Positions 32,515-42,790 of a stretch of 64,000 bases of DNA are shown here, piece after piece. The stretch is taken from contig JAWQUS010000016.1 in assembly GCA_036365455.1 (NCBI GenBank), forward strand, positions 16,453,001 to 16,517,000, read 5' to 3'. The notes below the pieces were generated by a model, which saw nothing but the letters and a program-made list of their open reading frames with translations, did not search any database and was not told the origin of the DNA. Numbering within the stretch: position 1 is the first letter of the stretch; every line of letters begins with the position of its first letter. Position numbers and translations under genes: made by a program. The stretch comes from Macrosoma leucophasiata (taxonomy: Eukaryota > Arthropoda > Insecta > Lepidoptera > Hedylidae).

Positions 32515-34657
32515 ATTTATTGATTCAACTTATTTTATATTTTTTTACATATATATGTATAAAAAAAACAACAAATATATATATAAAAAATTAAAAAATA
32601 GTGTGCTGCCGGCAGCGAGAGCAGGGTCCAAGCTGCCGGTGGTTAGGGACACAGAGACAGGAACCTCCTCACTATGCGTGCCGTGCCGAGGAGTACTGCT
32701 TTTTGTATCAGACCCTTGATCCATCCACCTAGCGAGAGCCTCTTGAGATGTTGGTCGAGGCTCTTCGCTATCAGCCCGTTCACCGATACGACTATCGGCA
32801 CAATGATGGCCGAATCCACATCCCACATGGCGACAACCTCGTGAGCTAGATCAAGATATTTTATTTCCTTGTCTTTTTCGGCTTTCACGAGATTCTCATC
32901 ATGCGGGACGGTGATGTCGATCATCATTACGCGGCGCTCCGAGCGATCTATCACCACTATGTCAGGCTTATTGGCAACAATAGTCCTGTCAGTGATGATA
33001 GATCGGTCCCAATACATCGTGACATGGTCATTTTCCAGAACTGGGTCGGGCACATACCTGTAGTACGGCACCTCCACGGCTACAAGACCGTATTTCAAGG
33101 CAAGTTGCTGATGGATTATCCTGGCTACTTGGTTGTGTCTGTGCAAGTATTCGCCGTTGGCAAGACTCGAACAGCCGGAAACAATATGCCTGATTGATTC
33201 ACCCGGTCGATGGCATGCCCGACATATGTCGACCGTTCCATCCTTCAGGATAAACTTCCGGTAGTTGTTGGTCATTACCACTTCGTCCATAATTGCACAA
33301 ACAAAACCTTCGGTTTCCCCAAAGAGGTCACCGAATCGCAGCCAGGCCACAGACGCTAAGAAATCTACATCGGGCCCATGGAGGGCCCGGTAAAAACGCC
33401 CATGTAGCTCCTTGCCTTGCCATACAATCCTGCGGTCGCTAGTCGTGAGCACCTCAGGCTTGCGCCAGTTCTTTTTAGCCAAAGAGAGTGGGGTGAGTCC
33501 GCTGTCGACCGCCACCACATCCCGATGCATCTCTCCGCCGGCGGTCAGAAAGTATTCTCGGAGATTACACACCTCACGGTTGTGTAGGGTCTTAGCGCTT
33601 AGAACGCCACGACCCCCACATCTCCGTGGGATGTATAATCTCATCACCGAAGACCGTGGGTGATGCATGCGGTGCGCTGTCAGTAAAGAGCGAACTCGCC
33701 TGTCAAGGGCATCCAGTTCGGTCTGAGTCCACTTGAGTATGCCGAAGGAGTACAGCAAGACCGGCATGACCCAACCGTTGAAGGCGCGCACCCTATTACC
33801 GCCCGACAAAAGACTTTTCAGTACTTTTGTCAGGCGACCAAAGAAACGTTCCTTCAACGATTGTCTCATCTCGACCTCGCGTATACCTAAGGCCTCCGCC
33901 ATACCCAAGTACTTATAGCTCTCGGTGGCAGAGAGGTTTCGGAACGGGATGGAACCCGGGAGATTCATTCCCTCGGATTCCATTATCTGCCCCTGTCGTA
34001 CATGCATAACAGCGCATTTTTCGATTCCGAATTCCATCCTGATAGAGTTACTGAAGTTTTCAGTTACCTTCAGTAGCTCAGACAGGTTGGAATTACTGGA
34101 ACCGAACAATTTCAGGTCATCCATGTATAGCAGGTGAGATATCGTCCGACCACCTCTTCGCAACCGATAGCCAAGCCCCGAAGCCTCTAGCAGCGTGCTG
34201 AGAGGATTCAGGGCCAGGCAAAACCATAAGGGGCTCAGACTATCGCCCTGGAAAATGCCCCTGGCAATTCTCACAGGTTCGCCAACCGCCAGGGGCTGCC
34301 GAGACCCTGGATAGCGAAGAACCGTACTCCACTGCAGCATACATGAGCCCAGAAAGGCCCGAAGAGTTGAGTGAATTTTATACAACTCCAGGACCCGCAT
34401 GAGCCATGTATGCGGCACGGAATCGTAGGCCTTCTTATAATCTATCCAGCATGTCGACAGACTCTTTCGGTTGCGACGAACCTGCTGGCTAATTGCCATG
34501 TCTATGAGGAGTAGCTCCTTAGTACCGCGGGACCCACTCCTACATCCATTCTGAGAGAGAGACAAGATGGAGGAGTCTTCAATGTGTTTAGTTATTTTGA
34601 CTCTCAGAATGGATGTAAGAACCTTATAAACCGTCGGTAGACAAGTTATTGGTCTAT
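32515..34657 (-). mobile_element. R4/Dong-type LINE, 5'-truncated
   Basis: Minus-strand element with RT followed by a zinc knuckle and restriction-like endonuclease. The 3' end lies near 32520-32640 in an AT-rich UTR. The 5' end stops within the RT at AATTATAGACCAATAAC (NYRPIT), immediately preceded on the minus strand by a TAA tract (plus strand 34662-34680), which supplies an in-frame stop. Dong elements of silkworm are known to insert in TAA repeats. A 151-bp 3' fragment of the same family lies at 43383-43533. Confidence 0.8.
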
Positions 34658-34660
34658 AAT
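32643..34660 (-). CDS. R4/Dong-type reverse transcriptase and restriction-like endonuclease
   Basis: The open frame runs on from NYRPITCLPTVYKVL to a stop near 32643, about 670 residues; there is no ATG at the left edge because the element is truncated, and TTG at 34565 is not a real start. Counting from 34565: IDYKKAYDSVPHTWL (RT motif A) near 43-57, RGIFQGDSLSPLWFC (motif B region) near 100-115, YMDD at 147-150 (catalytic), a CCHC cluster CRACHRPGESIRHIVSGC at 448-465 (C-X2-C-X8-H-X4-C), and a PD-(D/E)XK-type endonuclease with PD at 534-535 and D at 550 in MMIDITVP. This RT, then CCHC, then restriction-like nuclease order defines the R2/R4 group; the RT sequence is closest in style to R4/Dong. 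The absence of any internal stop suggests a young copy. Confidence 0.85.
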
Positions 34661-34682
34661 TTTATTATTATTATTATTATGT
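34658..34682. repeat. TTA microsatellite tract 1
   Basis: TTTTATTATTATTATTATTATTAT-type tract between the R4-type element and the GC-rich unit. On the minus strand it is (TAA)n. Confidence 0.9.
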
Positions 34683-35447
34683 CTCTCGTCAGCACGGGGT
34701 CCAATTTGAACCCCGGACCTTTGTCAGGCTTGCGCGGGGACATGGGGGGTCCAACACGTAGAGGCCCTTTCGAGAATTTTGATCTACTTTGTAATGGGTT
34801 ATATTCGGCGGGACCTCTCTCTGACTGCATCAATAGTTAATACAGGCACAGACAGACCCCGCAGAATATAATGGGACTATTGTAATGAAAAGTGATTTGC
34901 CAAACTTTGGGCTATGTGGGTGAACTGGGGGGACCAGCTGGCTGGGCCTATGGAGTGAGATCCGGCACCTGCCTATATTCAACATCTCACATTATCGAAT
35001 CCTACTTTAGGCAGGTGGTGACTCGCCTCTCCTTGGTGGGCCCCCCAAACAGTCAACCCGATGGTCGACAGGGGGCAACACTGTTGAGAGAGGCTGGGGG
35101 TGTCGAGAGGTGTGGCCCCGGTTTCACCATCGCGAGCGAGTAATCTCGAGCTCGGAGCGGGCTTCCCCGCTATTATGCCTTTAGACACTTCCACCCCCGA
35201 GTGTATGGCTCTTTCAGAAATTTAGACAACAGCCTATTATCTAAATTTCTGCAAATGCCATACCTCTAGCGCCCCACTCTGACCGGCCAATGAAGGCAAG
35301 CCAGAGGTGAGAGACCTGATGCTCTGTCCGGCCGTACCTCTGTGTGGTGGACGAGGCGGAGCCCAGTTCTCTCGGAGGAACTCGAGATGATGGTAGGGGG
35401 TGGTGTCGCTACTCACCAACAGCTCGCCACAAGCTGCTCTGCCCCCT
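34683..35447 (-). mobile_element. GC-rich unit bounded by TTA tracts
   Basis: About 765 bp, far more GC-rich than anything nearby, with sharp borders at TTA tracts on both sides. Three overlapping frames of 60-83 codons exist, none with a recognised domain. It contains an imperfect hairpin at 35204-35262. The most economical reading is the 5' UTR of an R4/Dong-type element, or a non-autonomous element with the same TAA target. Orientation is assumed to follow the neighbouring R4 element. Confidence 0.5.
35204..35262. repeat. Imperfect hairpin in the GC-rich unit
   Basis: Inner stem AGAAATTTAGA (35216-35226) pairs with TCTAAATTTCT (35240-35250); outer stem TATGGC (35204-35209) pairs with GCCATA (35257-35262), separated by 6-nt internal loops. 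Confidence 0.85.
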
Positions 35448-35471
35448 TATTATTATTATTATTATTATTAT
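35448..35471. repeat. TTA microsatellite tract 2
   Basis: About eight TTA units ending ...TTATTATG. It marks the far border of the GC-rich unit. Confidence 0.9.
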
Positions 35472-35863
35472 GATAAAAATTAAGATAAAAATTGGAAACG
35501 ACAGTGAACAATGGCAACTGAAATACATAATATAGAAAGAAATATATACACATAACATTTAAAGAGAAGAAAGATAATGGGCCTTAACTTGACGTTTGAA
35601 AGTTTCAATAGCCTGAATTTGTCTAATAGTGTGGGGTAAGGAGAATGTTATTCAACATTTTATGACATTATAGATCTAACTGCTCAACAAAATATGCAAG
35701 ACATCAGATAGACTCGATTAGAAATATTTACAAGAACTTTCAAATAGATAGACGATCAGGAAGTAAGATAGAAAGAACATGGATAATTACGTAGAAGTGG
35801 AAATGGGTCCACTTCCTTAGTTTGTGTGATTGGACGACCAACTCCCAAGTAACTTTAGTTTTA
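35472..35863. other. Non-coding sequence
   Basis: Nothing recognised. Confidence 0.4.
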
Positions 35864-36152
35864 CTGGTGGTAGAGCTCCAGTGACGGAGCTCGCGGGCGT
35901 AGGCACCACCGCATTACCTAATATACTTGCCGCTAAATGGTAGTGTTTAACACTATCGTGTTCCGGTCAGGTGGTAATGTACGGCCCTGTAATTTCCGGC
36001 ACAGAGGCATAAGACCTTAGGCCTCAGGAGTGGTAACGCATCTGCATTTTGACCTTGGTCTTTGTGTGGGTGTCTATAGGCTGCAGTCATCACTTAACAT
36101 CAATGTGAACTGCATGCTTGTTTACCACTTCCATTACATAAAAAAAAAAAAA
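35864..36152 (+). repeat. SINE-A, full-length copy close to consensus
   Basis: TTTACTGGTGGTAGAGCTCC start, complete body, CCATTACAT plus an A-run of about 12. It has very few private changes, so it serves as the reference copy for the family here. Confidence 0.9.
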
Positions 36153-36416
36153 GTTAACACGTACAAATTTTATAGTACGTATAAAAAATGTACTCTTAAC
36201 CTTTCATAATTGTTGAACTTGAACTTTATGGTTACAAGCGTATTTTCTATTTCATTTTGGTACAGAATCCCTATATATATATTTAATAGGTACACAATTT
36301 AAATATTAATGAGATATTGCATAAGCTGTTGATTTACATACTAGCTTGTCCCAACTGTACCTAACGTTCCTACATTGTTTTGGCCTCAGCCCAAACTGAG
36401 ACTAGTCTGAATCGCC
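36153..36416. other. AT-rich non-coding sequence
   Basis: Nothing recognised. Confidence 0.4.
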
Positions 36417-37084
36417 CATAGAGCAACTCGGCCCACCAGTCGCGGCGGACCGGAGGGGAGTAGAAATAGCGTTTATTTTATTTTTTAAGAAAAAATTGAC
36501 TTCAGGCGAGACTCGAACTCGCGACCTACTGGGAATCTAGTCCAGCCGCTCTTCCGATTGAGCTACTGAAGCCCTGCCCGATTTGTTAAATCTTTCCTTC
36601 ACATCTATTGCATTGCTTCATGGTAGCAGCAGCGCCATCTATTACCAACTATGCTAGTTAGGCAACCGCTATAATAGACTTTTCAGTTTATTGAATATCG
36701 TAAAGATGTCGCTTTTACCCTTAATAATTGTTTTTATATTATTTCGCATTAACACATGCTTGTGAAATATATTTTATTTTTAAAGAAAAATGGAAAGAAA
36801 AAATGGATATAACAATATAATAAATAGCGTTTATTACCGATGCAAAACAGTCTGTCCCTTTTTGCGGGGAAAATACGTTTGACACTCACACTACAAAATC
36901 CGTCTAGTACTACGAAACTCACACCTTGACTTTTAACAAAATACTAAAACAATTTCTCGCCCACATTTAAATATCTGGGCGACAGGCATAGGACCATTTG
37001 ATCTTGTACTTTGACAGAGGGAAAAGCCTGCATTTAGCTACTCCCCTCCGGTCCGCCGCAGCCGATGGCCCGTGTTGCTCTATG
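36417..37084. mobile_element. hAT-like MITE with nested SINE
   Basis: Left end CATAGAGCAACTCGGCCCAC...GGACCGGAGGGGAGTAG and right end CTACTCCCCTCCGGTCCGCC...GGCCCGTGTTGCTCTATG are inverted repeats of about 45 bp. The flanks GAATCGCC (36409-36416) and GATGCGCC (37085-37092) are consistent with a mutated 8-bp target duplication, as expected of hAT elements. Without the nested SINE it would be about 310 bp. No transposase is encoded. Confidence 0.75.
36478..36821 (-). repeat. tRNA-headed SINE with 14-bp target duplication
   Basis: AAATAGCGTTTATT occurs at 36464-36477 and again at 36822-36835, exactly flanking the insert. On the minus strand 36575-36498 is tRNA-like: GTAGCTCAATCGGAAGAGC (D arm), a perfect TΨC arm GCGAG/CTCGC with B box GAGTTCGAGTCTC, and an acceptor-like GGCTTCA/TGAAGTC. 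The anticodon stem has an A-C mismatch. It is followed by an A-rich tail, so I call it a SINE and not a tRNA gene. Confidence 0.75.
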
Positions 37085-38373
37085 GATGCGCCTGATGAAA
37101 TTGTACATTAAGGTGCATGTACATGAATTAAACTACCCTCTTTTCAAGATATCATGTTGGCTAGATTCCATGCTTAAATATTGGTCTTATCACTCTTATG
37201 TCTTTTTGGCAAATTTATTACACGTATTGTCATAGTTGCAACCAATGAGTTTAAACATATAACATCATTGGTTGCAACTGTAATAGAATGAAAGAAAGAT
37301 TTTACAATCATTTTCGAAAAGTCATAAGACTAGACTAGACTAAAGAAAAGCTAGATAAGAAGAAAAAGACAAAGGAGATGTTTCAAAGTTCTATGGAACT
37401 TGGGCCACAGCTTGTGCATTTCAGGGTAGCAGAGAAATAAACTCAATTACGAACCTTCTTTTTCGAAAATGGTTTGAATATTGTTTGTAAAATATGATGG
37501 GGACGGAGCATATAAACATACTGACCTGACTAAACCGATGATTATAGAAACTCCTTAGCAAAGTACTAAACATACCCAGTGGTTTGATGGACAAGTGTCA
37601 TCAATGACACTTGTCAGTTAAATTAGAATTTGGCAATAAGAAAATAAAGAAAGGCAGTCTGGACCGGTTCCTTGATAATTCTGTAACTCGATATAGCAAT
37701 CTAGATTCAGTAATAGTTGGATAACGAGATATAGTAACGATTCGCGTAGTACTGAATTGATTGGCAGAAGAGATTTGTATTGTGCAATGAGTATTGGTAT
37801 TCCGGTAACTGTGTGCCCGGTCGTAAGAGTTTCTTGCCCGTTCTTCTCTGCCGGCGTAATCGAATGGGCGGATCTTTGGCAATAAACGATTATTGCTTGA
37901 TCTTCTGCCAAACCCTGTGCTTTATTTCATCACCCGCTCGAGTTCCCACCTACAGACGCCCACAAACACGAATGACATATCGGCATATGGAAAGACACGC
38001 AGAGAATACTACCTAGATGTCCTAGATGTCCTGACTGGAGAGGCCTCCTGCCGACAAATATTTATTTAATAAATGTTTGACGTTTCGTAAATACTGAATT
38101 GTCATTGTCATGTGATATCTATCAGATGTCAATATGATAGTTTTTCCCTACCTCCGCATACATAAATTTCGGCAACTATTTATGCTATGTAGTACTTCCT
38201 AAAAATATTATATTTCTCTCTCAAGTTTCTATAGTCCATTAATATCATAAATATGGCTTCACCCGGAAGCCTGAAGTTGTACGTTAACGGAGAGAGCACT
38301 GGAATATCCCCAAGGGACAGAGTTACTAATGAGGAAATCCTTAGATGAACATAAGTTGCCGATTTATCTCCCA
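37085..38373. other. Non-coding sequence with two short hairpins
   Basis: AGTTGCAACCAATGA (37234-37248) is exactly mirrored at 37265-37279, and GACAAGTGTCAT (37590-37601) is mirrored at 37604-37615. Frames of 78-97 codons around 37601-38016 show no domain. No gene recognised. Confidence 0.45.
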
Positions 38374-38580
38374 CTAGCGGCCCGCCCCGGCTTCGCCCAC
38401 GCTGCTCCGCTCCTATTAGTCAGTAGCGTGATGATATATAGCCTATAAGCCTTCCTCGATAAATGGGCTATCTAACATTGAAATAACTTTTGAAATCGGA
38501 CCAGTGGTTCCTGAAATTAGCGCGTTCAAAGAAACAAATAAACAAACTCTTCAGCTTCATAATACGAGTATGAATATAGA
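38374..38580 (-). mobile_element. Non-autonomous Helitron
   Basis: On the minus strand it starts TCTATATTCATACTCGTATT, has GTTTGTTTGTTTC and ACTGGTCCGATTTC, and ends GGGCGAAGCCGGGGCGGGCC GCTAG followed by T. About 207 bp, no coding. Confidence 0.75.
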
Positions 38581-38736
38581 TTCTCGTATTATCAGAAGGC
38601 TTAAAAGTTAACGGGCAGGCTTCAACATTCAAATGAGCAAGTACGATGAGAAAAAAGAAACCTAGTCAAAGAATTCTTCACTATTGCAGGTGGTGGGATT
38701 GATGAGGCGTGACGCCTTGCCATATATGGTTACGGT

Positions 38737-39007
38737 GATTACTGGTGGTAGAGCACCAGTGACGGAGCTCGCGGGCGTTGGCACCGCCGCATTACTTAAA
38801 TGGTAGTGTTCAGCAATATCGTGTTCCGGTCAGGTGGTAATGTACGGCCCAGTCATTTCTGGCACAGAAGCATAACACCTTATGCCTCAGGAGTGGTAAC
38901 GCATCTGCATTTTGACCTTGGTCTTTTTGTGGTTGTCTGTAGGCTGCAGTCATCAGTTAACATCAATGTGAACTGCATGCTTGCACTTCCGTTACATAAA
39001 AAAAAAC
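38737..39007 (+). repeat. SINE-A, near full length with small deletions
   Basis: GATTACTGGTGGTAGAGCAC start; a deletion removes the CCTAATATACTTGCCGC block (ATTACTTAAATGGTAG) and a few bases before the end; A-run at 38997-39005. Confidence 0.85.
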
Positions 39008-39202
39008 TTTCCATATTATAGTCCCCGGTAGCCTTATGTAGCGCTCAGTCCATTCTCATTCTGAAATCACACATTTTATACATGTACAGCATAGAATTGA
39101 CTCACCCCAACAAGGGATCGTTATGCGATATTATTAAGGCGCGGGCCCACCGCAACGCACGGAGAGTCTGCGCACGTGTATTAAGCTTCACTTTATATGA
39201 AA

Positions 39203-39405
39203 GTAGCTGTTGCCCGCGGCTTCGCCCGCGTGGATTTCGTTTTATAAATAACTAAGTAACCTATGTTCTTTCTCAAAGTCAGCTCTATCTCTGTACCAAG
39301 TTTCATTAAAATCGGTTCAATCGTTTGGACGTAAAAAGGGAACAGACAGACAGACAGATTTACTTTCGCATTTATAATATTATAATATATAATATAATAA
39401 TATAT
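39203..39405 (-). mobile_element. Helitron, 3' terminus mutated
   Basis: AGCTGTTGCCCGCGGCTTCG CCCGCG is the reverse complement of the standard lepidopteran Helitron 3' hairpin, but the terminal CTAG is CTAC. The AAATCGGTTCAATCGTTTGG core and an ACAGACAGACAGACAG stretch follow. Confidence 0.65.
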
Positions 39406-39530
39406 AGTAGGGAAGGTAGGGATTGTATGTGGTAGTGTCCACTGCAACCCACGAAGAAGCTACACATGAATTGACGTCATTGACACATGCGTGGCTAGCT
39501 CGAATAGGCGGTTACATAGCTCAACGCTAT

Positions 39531-39701
39531 CAACGTGGGTCTACGTTTCCACTGGGAGTACACGAATATGGCCCACGACTATGTACTTATCTATGCTTGG
39601 ATTGCAATGGGACGTGCGTAGCCTCCATGCGCCATATTACGCCACGCTATACATTTTTCGTGGGTCTTCGTGTACTCCAGTGGAAACATTGACCCACGTT
39701 G
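39531..39701. mobile_element. Foldback MITE
   Basis: CAACGTGGGTCTACGTTTCC ACTGG...CACGAA (39531-39579) is mirrored by TTCGTGTACTCCAGTGGAAA C...GACCCACGTTG (39659-39701), about 43-48-bp arms with a few mismatches and a 79-bp centre. Confidence 0.8.
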
Positions 39702-40315
39702 TCAAACAAATTAATACACGCAGCTAAAATGCGCCGCGTGTCCGTGCACAGCATGCGTCTTGGTTGGCCCGCGCCTTTATGCGCATGAAAAACAGAAGCT
39801 ACAAATGAATAAAAACTTATTTGACATAACTTTTTCTGCATCACGTCTGTGTAACCACTGCAGAGAAGCGGCGTTGTGTCGTCGATGACTGCAGATAAGA
39901 GAAAACGGTACGCTGTGTTCTACTTACTCAAGGCATACAGCATAAATATAATAGACTATAACGTTGTCGCTGTATCATAACGAATCTATTCCCCTATTGT
40001 GGCAGGCGCAGAGTCAAGGGTATTCACAAACAATTTCCTATATCATTTAAATTTGGCAAAATGCCGAGACCATGTCAATACCGATAACGTATCTCCCTCG
40101 TGAATAGATCACGGTTCATAACTTCTTTATTATTGCGTGACTTGTGAGAAGTTGTCGCGTCGCTATCCAACTCATTGTGTTGAGTTGGTCTTTCTTGTTG
40201 TTTCTGTTGATCTTTTCATTGTTGTGTTGTTGTCGTCTCTAGATTCATATTCTTTATACTTATAGGCCAATGGAGTTTTAAAAAATATTGTGTATTAATT
40301 TTAATTAACTTTATA
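39702..40315. other. Non-coding sequence
   Basis: Nothing recognised. Confidence 0.4.
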
Positions 40316-40493
40316 TTAATGGTGATAGAGTTCCAGTGTCGGAGCTCAAAGGCGTAAGCACCATAGCATCATCAAATCTATCTGCCACCAAATGGAAGTG
40401 TACAGGACAATTGTGTGCTGGTTAGATAGTAATGTATGACCCCATAAGAACCATCACAGAGGAAAAACAATTTTGATCTCAGGGGTGGCAATG
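40316..40493 (+). repeat. SINE-A old subfamily, interrupted by a LINE
   Basis: AATGGTGATAGAGTTCCAGT, CCACCAAATGGAAGTGTACA, GTATGACCCCATAAGAACC and CTCAGGGGTGGCAATG follow SINE-A in order at low identity. The element stops exactly where the Jockey-like LINE begins; its 3' part appears to resume at 41631. Confidence 0.65.
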
Positions 40494-41630
40494 TGGCAAA
40501 AAGTCTGGCATGAAGGTCTTATTTATAAAGTCAGAACTATGTTGCCGAAATAATTCTCTGATATATTAGAATCTTATATAACCAATAGAGCATTTAGAGT
40601 GAGACAAGAAAGTGATTATTCTGAACTCAAAGAAATAAAAGCTGGGGTACCACAAGGTAGTGTCTTAGGTCCGGTCCTGTACCTATTATACACATGCGAT
40701 ATCCCAAATTTAGAGAATAATATAATTGCTACCTTCGCTGATGACACTGTTATAATGGCCATAGGTCAAAGTCATGAAGAAGCAGGAGAAAAAGTTCAAG
40801 AGGCTCTTAATGTTTTAAATAACTGGACTATAAAATGGCGCATCAAGCTAAACGAAACGAAGTCGGTCCATATCGACTTTACAAACAAAAGACCACATTA
40901 TCTCCCATTATATAAAAATGGACAACAAATACCATATGCGAACACAGCTAAATACCTAGGTATGACGATTGACGCTAAGTTGCGCTGGAAAGCTCACGTC
41001 AAGAAGAAGCGAGAAGAGCTATGTATTCGCTATAATAAGATGTATTGGCTTCTAGGAACATACTCTCCGCTGTCGATACACAATAAAATATTATTGTATA
41101 AGCAAGTCCTCATGCCAGTATGGACTTATGGTATTCAGCTGTGAGGTTGTGCCAAAAAGAGCAATATACAAATAATACAACGTTTCCAGAATAAAGTGCT
41201 CAGAGACATTGTAAATTCACCTTGGTATGTACGCAATAACGATCTCCATCGGGACCTGAAAATGGATTTCGTAGATAACGTTATAAGAAAATACGCCGAT
41301 GCCCATGTAAAAAGGCTTCATCGTCATGTGAATATTGAGGCTATCCAGTTCCTCGACAACACAAACCTAGTGAGAAGACTTAAGAGAACTAAACCTTTTG
41401 AGTTAGTGTAGTGTTAAAACAAAATTAGTGTTAGTGACTTATTTTGCATAATCACACGAACAAAGTGACTTCCCCTTAAGACATACTAAGAAAGTGCCAG
41501 TGGACATTTACTTAGAAATAATTTTATTAGAAGTTTAAGTTAGCATAAAATTGCTTATTAGTCTTTTAGGCTAGATTGTAATTTTAATAAGGTTCAAAAA
41601 AGGACCTTACGTTATTTAAAAAAAAAAAAA
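40494..41630 (+). mobile_element. Jockey-like LINE fragment, 5'-truncated
   Basis: Begins within the RT (KVWHEGLIYKVRTMLPK) and ends in a 14-A tail. It is flanked by GGGGTGGCAATG (40482-40493) and GGAGTGGCAACG (41631-41642), a 10/12 match that I read as a target duplication in the host SINE-A. Confidence 0.75.
40499..41411 (+). pseudogene. Jockey-like reverse transcriptase, disrupted
   Basis: One frame runs through the whole fragment with two in-frame stops: TAA at about 40550 after RTMLPK and TGA at 41142-41144 after YGIQL, where a Trp codon would be expected. Recognisable motifs are KAGVPQGSVLGPVLYLLY (RT motif), FADDTVIMA (catalytic, FADD), YLGMTIDAKLRWKAHVKK and, after the second stop, RFQNKVLRDIVNSPWYVRNN DLHRDL, which is typical of the Jockey C-terminus. 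N-terminal RT motifs, endonuclease and gag are missing. Not functional. Confidence 0.8.
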
Positions 41631-41689
41631 GGAGTGGCAACGCATACTACTGCTACTATCCATAATTATAATCCGGCATCCGGAATCAA

Positions 41690-41862
41690 ATATAATACAT
41701 CGTAATTTCCGGCACAGAGGCATAACACCTTAGGCCTCAGAAGTGGTAACGCATCTGCATTTTGACCTTGGTCTTTGTGTAAGTGTCTATAGGCTGCAGT
41801 CATCACATAACATCAATGTGAACTGCATGCTTGTTTGCCACTCCATTACATTAAAAAAAAAT
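41690..41862 (+). repeat. SINE-A, 5'-truncated
   Basis: From GTAATTTCCGGCACAGAGGC to CCATTACATT plus an A-run; high identity to the consensus, so a younger copy than the one at 40316. Confidence 0.8.
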
Positions 41863-41964
41863 CCATATGTGAGTTCCTTATAGGTTACGGAACCCTAATA
41901 ATGTGAAGTCTTACATTTAGTGAGCGCAAAAAGATCTTTTAAAAATCGTTGCTATTATATAATG

Positions 41965-42150
41965 TTATCGTGAGAAGGTATCGTCGCTCCATCTTGTGGA
42001 ATCCTCCCACAAGATGGACCGACGACCTGGTGAAGGTCGCGGGCAATCGCTGGATGAGGGCGGCCCAGGACCGTTCGTTGTGACATTCTTTGGGGAGGCC
42101 TTTGTTCAGCAGTGGACGTCTTTTGGCTGAAATGATGATGATGATGAATG
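41965..42150 (+). mobile_element. RTE-type LINE 3' end
   Basis: Encodes WTDDLVKVAGNRWMRAAQDR, the C-terminal sequence of lepidopteran RTE polyproteins, then a damaged end and the characteristic GGGAGGCCTTTGTTCAGCAG TGGACGTCTTTTGGCTG followed by an ATGATGATGATG tail. Only the last 180 bp are present. Confidence 0.75.
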
Positions 42151-42649
42151 TTATCGTCTTTACCAATAAGTCGTTTTTAGTTCGTGACATAAATCAGAGG
42201 TGCTAGTGAGAAAATCAAAATAAATGAATGAAAATTGATACCAAAGTATAAACACCATAAACTTTTCCAACGATCTCGAACTCAATTGAAACCGAACGGA
42301 TCCGAAATTAGAATTAGAACGAGACATCGAGCTGATAAACAGTTCGGCAGCTGTTGATTTTATCCGCGGTCTCAATTTTAATTACTTCCGACGTGCGACG
42401 TGTCACCGGATCCTCCGTATATGGAGGATAGAGGCAAAGAGAGTTTTCTCAGTCGACGAATGTTGATTGAAAAGCATGATATAATGACGACTGTTGCTAG
42501 CAACTTTGATAGCGTGGAATTTAGTCACAAAAAATCTGAACTTCGTACTAAGTTTCATCCTATTTAAACGATTTACGAATTATTTTTTTGACGTTTAGCC
42601 GTGAAAATTATGTAATTTAGCAATACAGACAGACAGCGACTATACATTT
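42151..42649. other. Non-coding sequence
   Basis: Nothing recognised with confidence. Confidence 0.4.
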
Positions 42650-42790
42650 ATTGTGTTTAGAGCTAAGGAGTGGAACGCTTTGCCAGCTTCTATATATCCG
42701 AAAACTATAACCTGGGAATTTTTAAGTCTGGAATGAATAAGAACGAATCTAGACCCACGTGCTTCATAATCGGCCATTTCACTTTCCATC
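42650..42790 (+). pseudogene. LINE polyprotein C-terminus, frameshifted
   Basis: One frame reads VFRAKEWNALPASIYPK and the next frame continues YNLGIFKSGMNKNESRPTCF, together matching the RAxxWNxLPxxxxPxxYNLxxFK end of insect non-LTR polyproteins. A single-base indel near 42712 joins them. Short old remnant. Confidence 0.55.

Noticed and set aside
34649..35535. Several 60-83-codon frames in the GC-rich unit as genes
   Set aside because: GC-rich DNA gives chance open frames on both strands; none has a domain or start context.
36498..36575. Possible tRNA gene on the minus strand
   Set aside because: The TΨC and D arms pair, yet the anticodon stem is imperfect, the sequence sits in an insert with a 14-bp target duplication and an A-rich tail, so it is a SINE head.
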